Below are positions 5,672-5,711 of a DNA stretch of 5,711 nucleotides, one piece after another. Each line of letters starts with the position of its first letter. The stretch's first letter is position 1. Source of the DNA: Thermoplasmata archaeon (GTDB taxonomy: Archaea > Thermoplasmatota > Thermoplasmata > Thermoplasmatales > B87-G9); contig QMSR01000057.1 in assembly GCA_003649695.1 (NCBI GenBank), positions 1 through 5,711 on the forward strand, given 5' to 3'. A program made the translations under genes and the position numbers. Under the pieces are notes generated by a model, which was given only the letters and a program-made list of their open reading frames with translations, did not search any database and had not been told where the DNA came from.

Positions 5672-5711
5672 AGGTCGCCATAGCCTCCCTGGGCCCGGAC
5701 CTGGACTCCCC
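5668..5711 (+). CDS. NifX/NifB-type dinitrogenase iron-molybdenum cofactor family protein (5' end)
   Basis: Fourteen complete codons are present, MKVAIASLGPDLDS, followed by the first two bases of a proline codon. This matches the highly conserved start of COG1433 / Nitro_FeMo-Co proteins, where a first beta strand (MKIAI) is followed by a G-x-D-L-D-S-x-V turn. Family members are about 110-130 aa single domains that bind Fe-S or FeMo-cofactor-like clusters. In archaea without nitrogenase their role is unclear. The ATG overlaps the stop of the DUF5320-like gene by 4 bp (ATGA), so the two are co-translated. The gene is cut by the window edge; the identification rests on this short N-terminus plus the neighbour. 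Confidence 0.68.
   Translation, partial: MKVAIASLGPDLDS

Noticed and set aside
1..5711. tRNA, rRNA, CRISPR array, insertion sequence or attachment site
   Set aside because: I saw no cloverleaf-like segment, direct-repeat array, transposase or flanking duplications. The window is almost fully coding, with the only true gaps at about 4315-4359 and 5374-5398.

Overview
The window looks like chromosomal DNA from a GC-rich, probably thermophilic archaeon. Several signs agree: a HerA-family ATPase, archaeal-type TATA/BRE promoters (one with GAAACC directly followed by TTTTTAAATA), start codons placed about one TATA-to-TSS distance from the TATA box (leaderless mRNAs), strong preference for AGG/AGA arginine codons, and tightly overlapping genes. 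A TACK-type lineage (Thermoproteota or Korarchaeota-like) is my best guess. No rRNA or other decisive marker is present, so this is inference.

Layout. (1) Positions 1-2010, plus strand: the last 38 codons of an upstream gene (possibly NurA, unproven) overlap by 10 bp a 633-aa HerA-family DNA-translocating ATPase. (2) Positions 2007-4314, minus strand: a three-gene operon transcribed right to left. It encodes a YhhQ-type queuosine-precursor transporter, a small HAD-superfamily phosphatase and a DUF711/UPF0210 protein. Each junction is a 4-bp start/stop overlap (ATGA, then GTGA). The operon converges on herA, and the two stop codons overlap. (3) Positions 4315-4359: a 45-bp divergent intergenic region with one AT-rich TATA element embedded in a 7-bp inverted repeat. 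It sits about 24 bp from the start codons on both sides, which implies two leaderless transcripts. (4) Positions 4360-5373, plus strand: a threonine-synthase-like PLP enzyme whose N-terminal zinc ribbon has decayed. (5) Positions 5352-5711, plus strand: a strong promoter, a perfect 16-bp palindrome in operator position, a small aromatic-rich DUF5320-like protein with a C-terminal coiled coil, and the first 14 codons of a NifX/NifB-type (COG1433) protein in a 4-bp overlap.

How the genes fit together. The first block is DNA end processing and recombination. The minus-strand operon combines import of a deazapurine precursor (in archaea presumably for archaeosine) with a phosphatase and an enzyme of unknown role, so the two cytoplasmic proteins are candidates for a linked salvage step. 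The last block starts a DUF5320/NifX-type cluster, a poorly understood association probably linked to metal or Fe-S cofactor handling, under an apparent dedicated repressor site. Nothing here is an obvious defence system or mobile element. The best candidates for something undescribed are the right-hand DUF5320/NifX operon with its palindrome, and the transporter-HAD-DUF711 operon.
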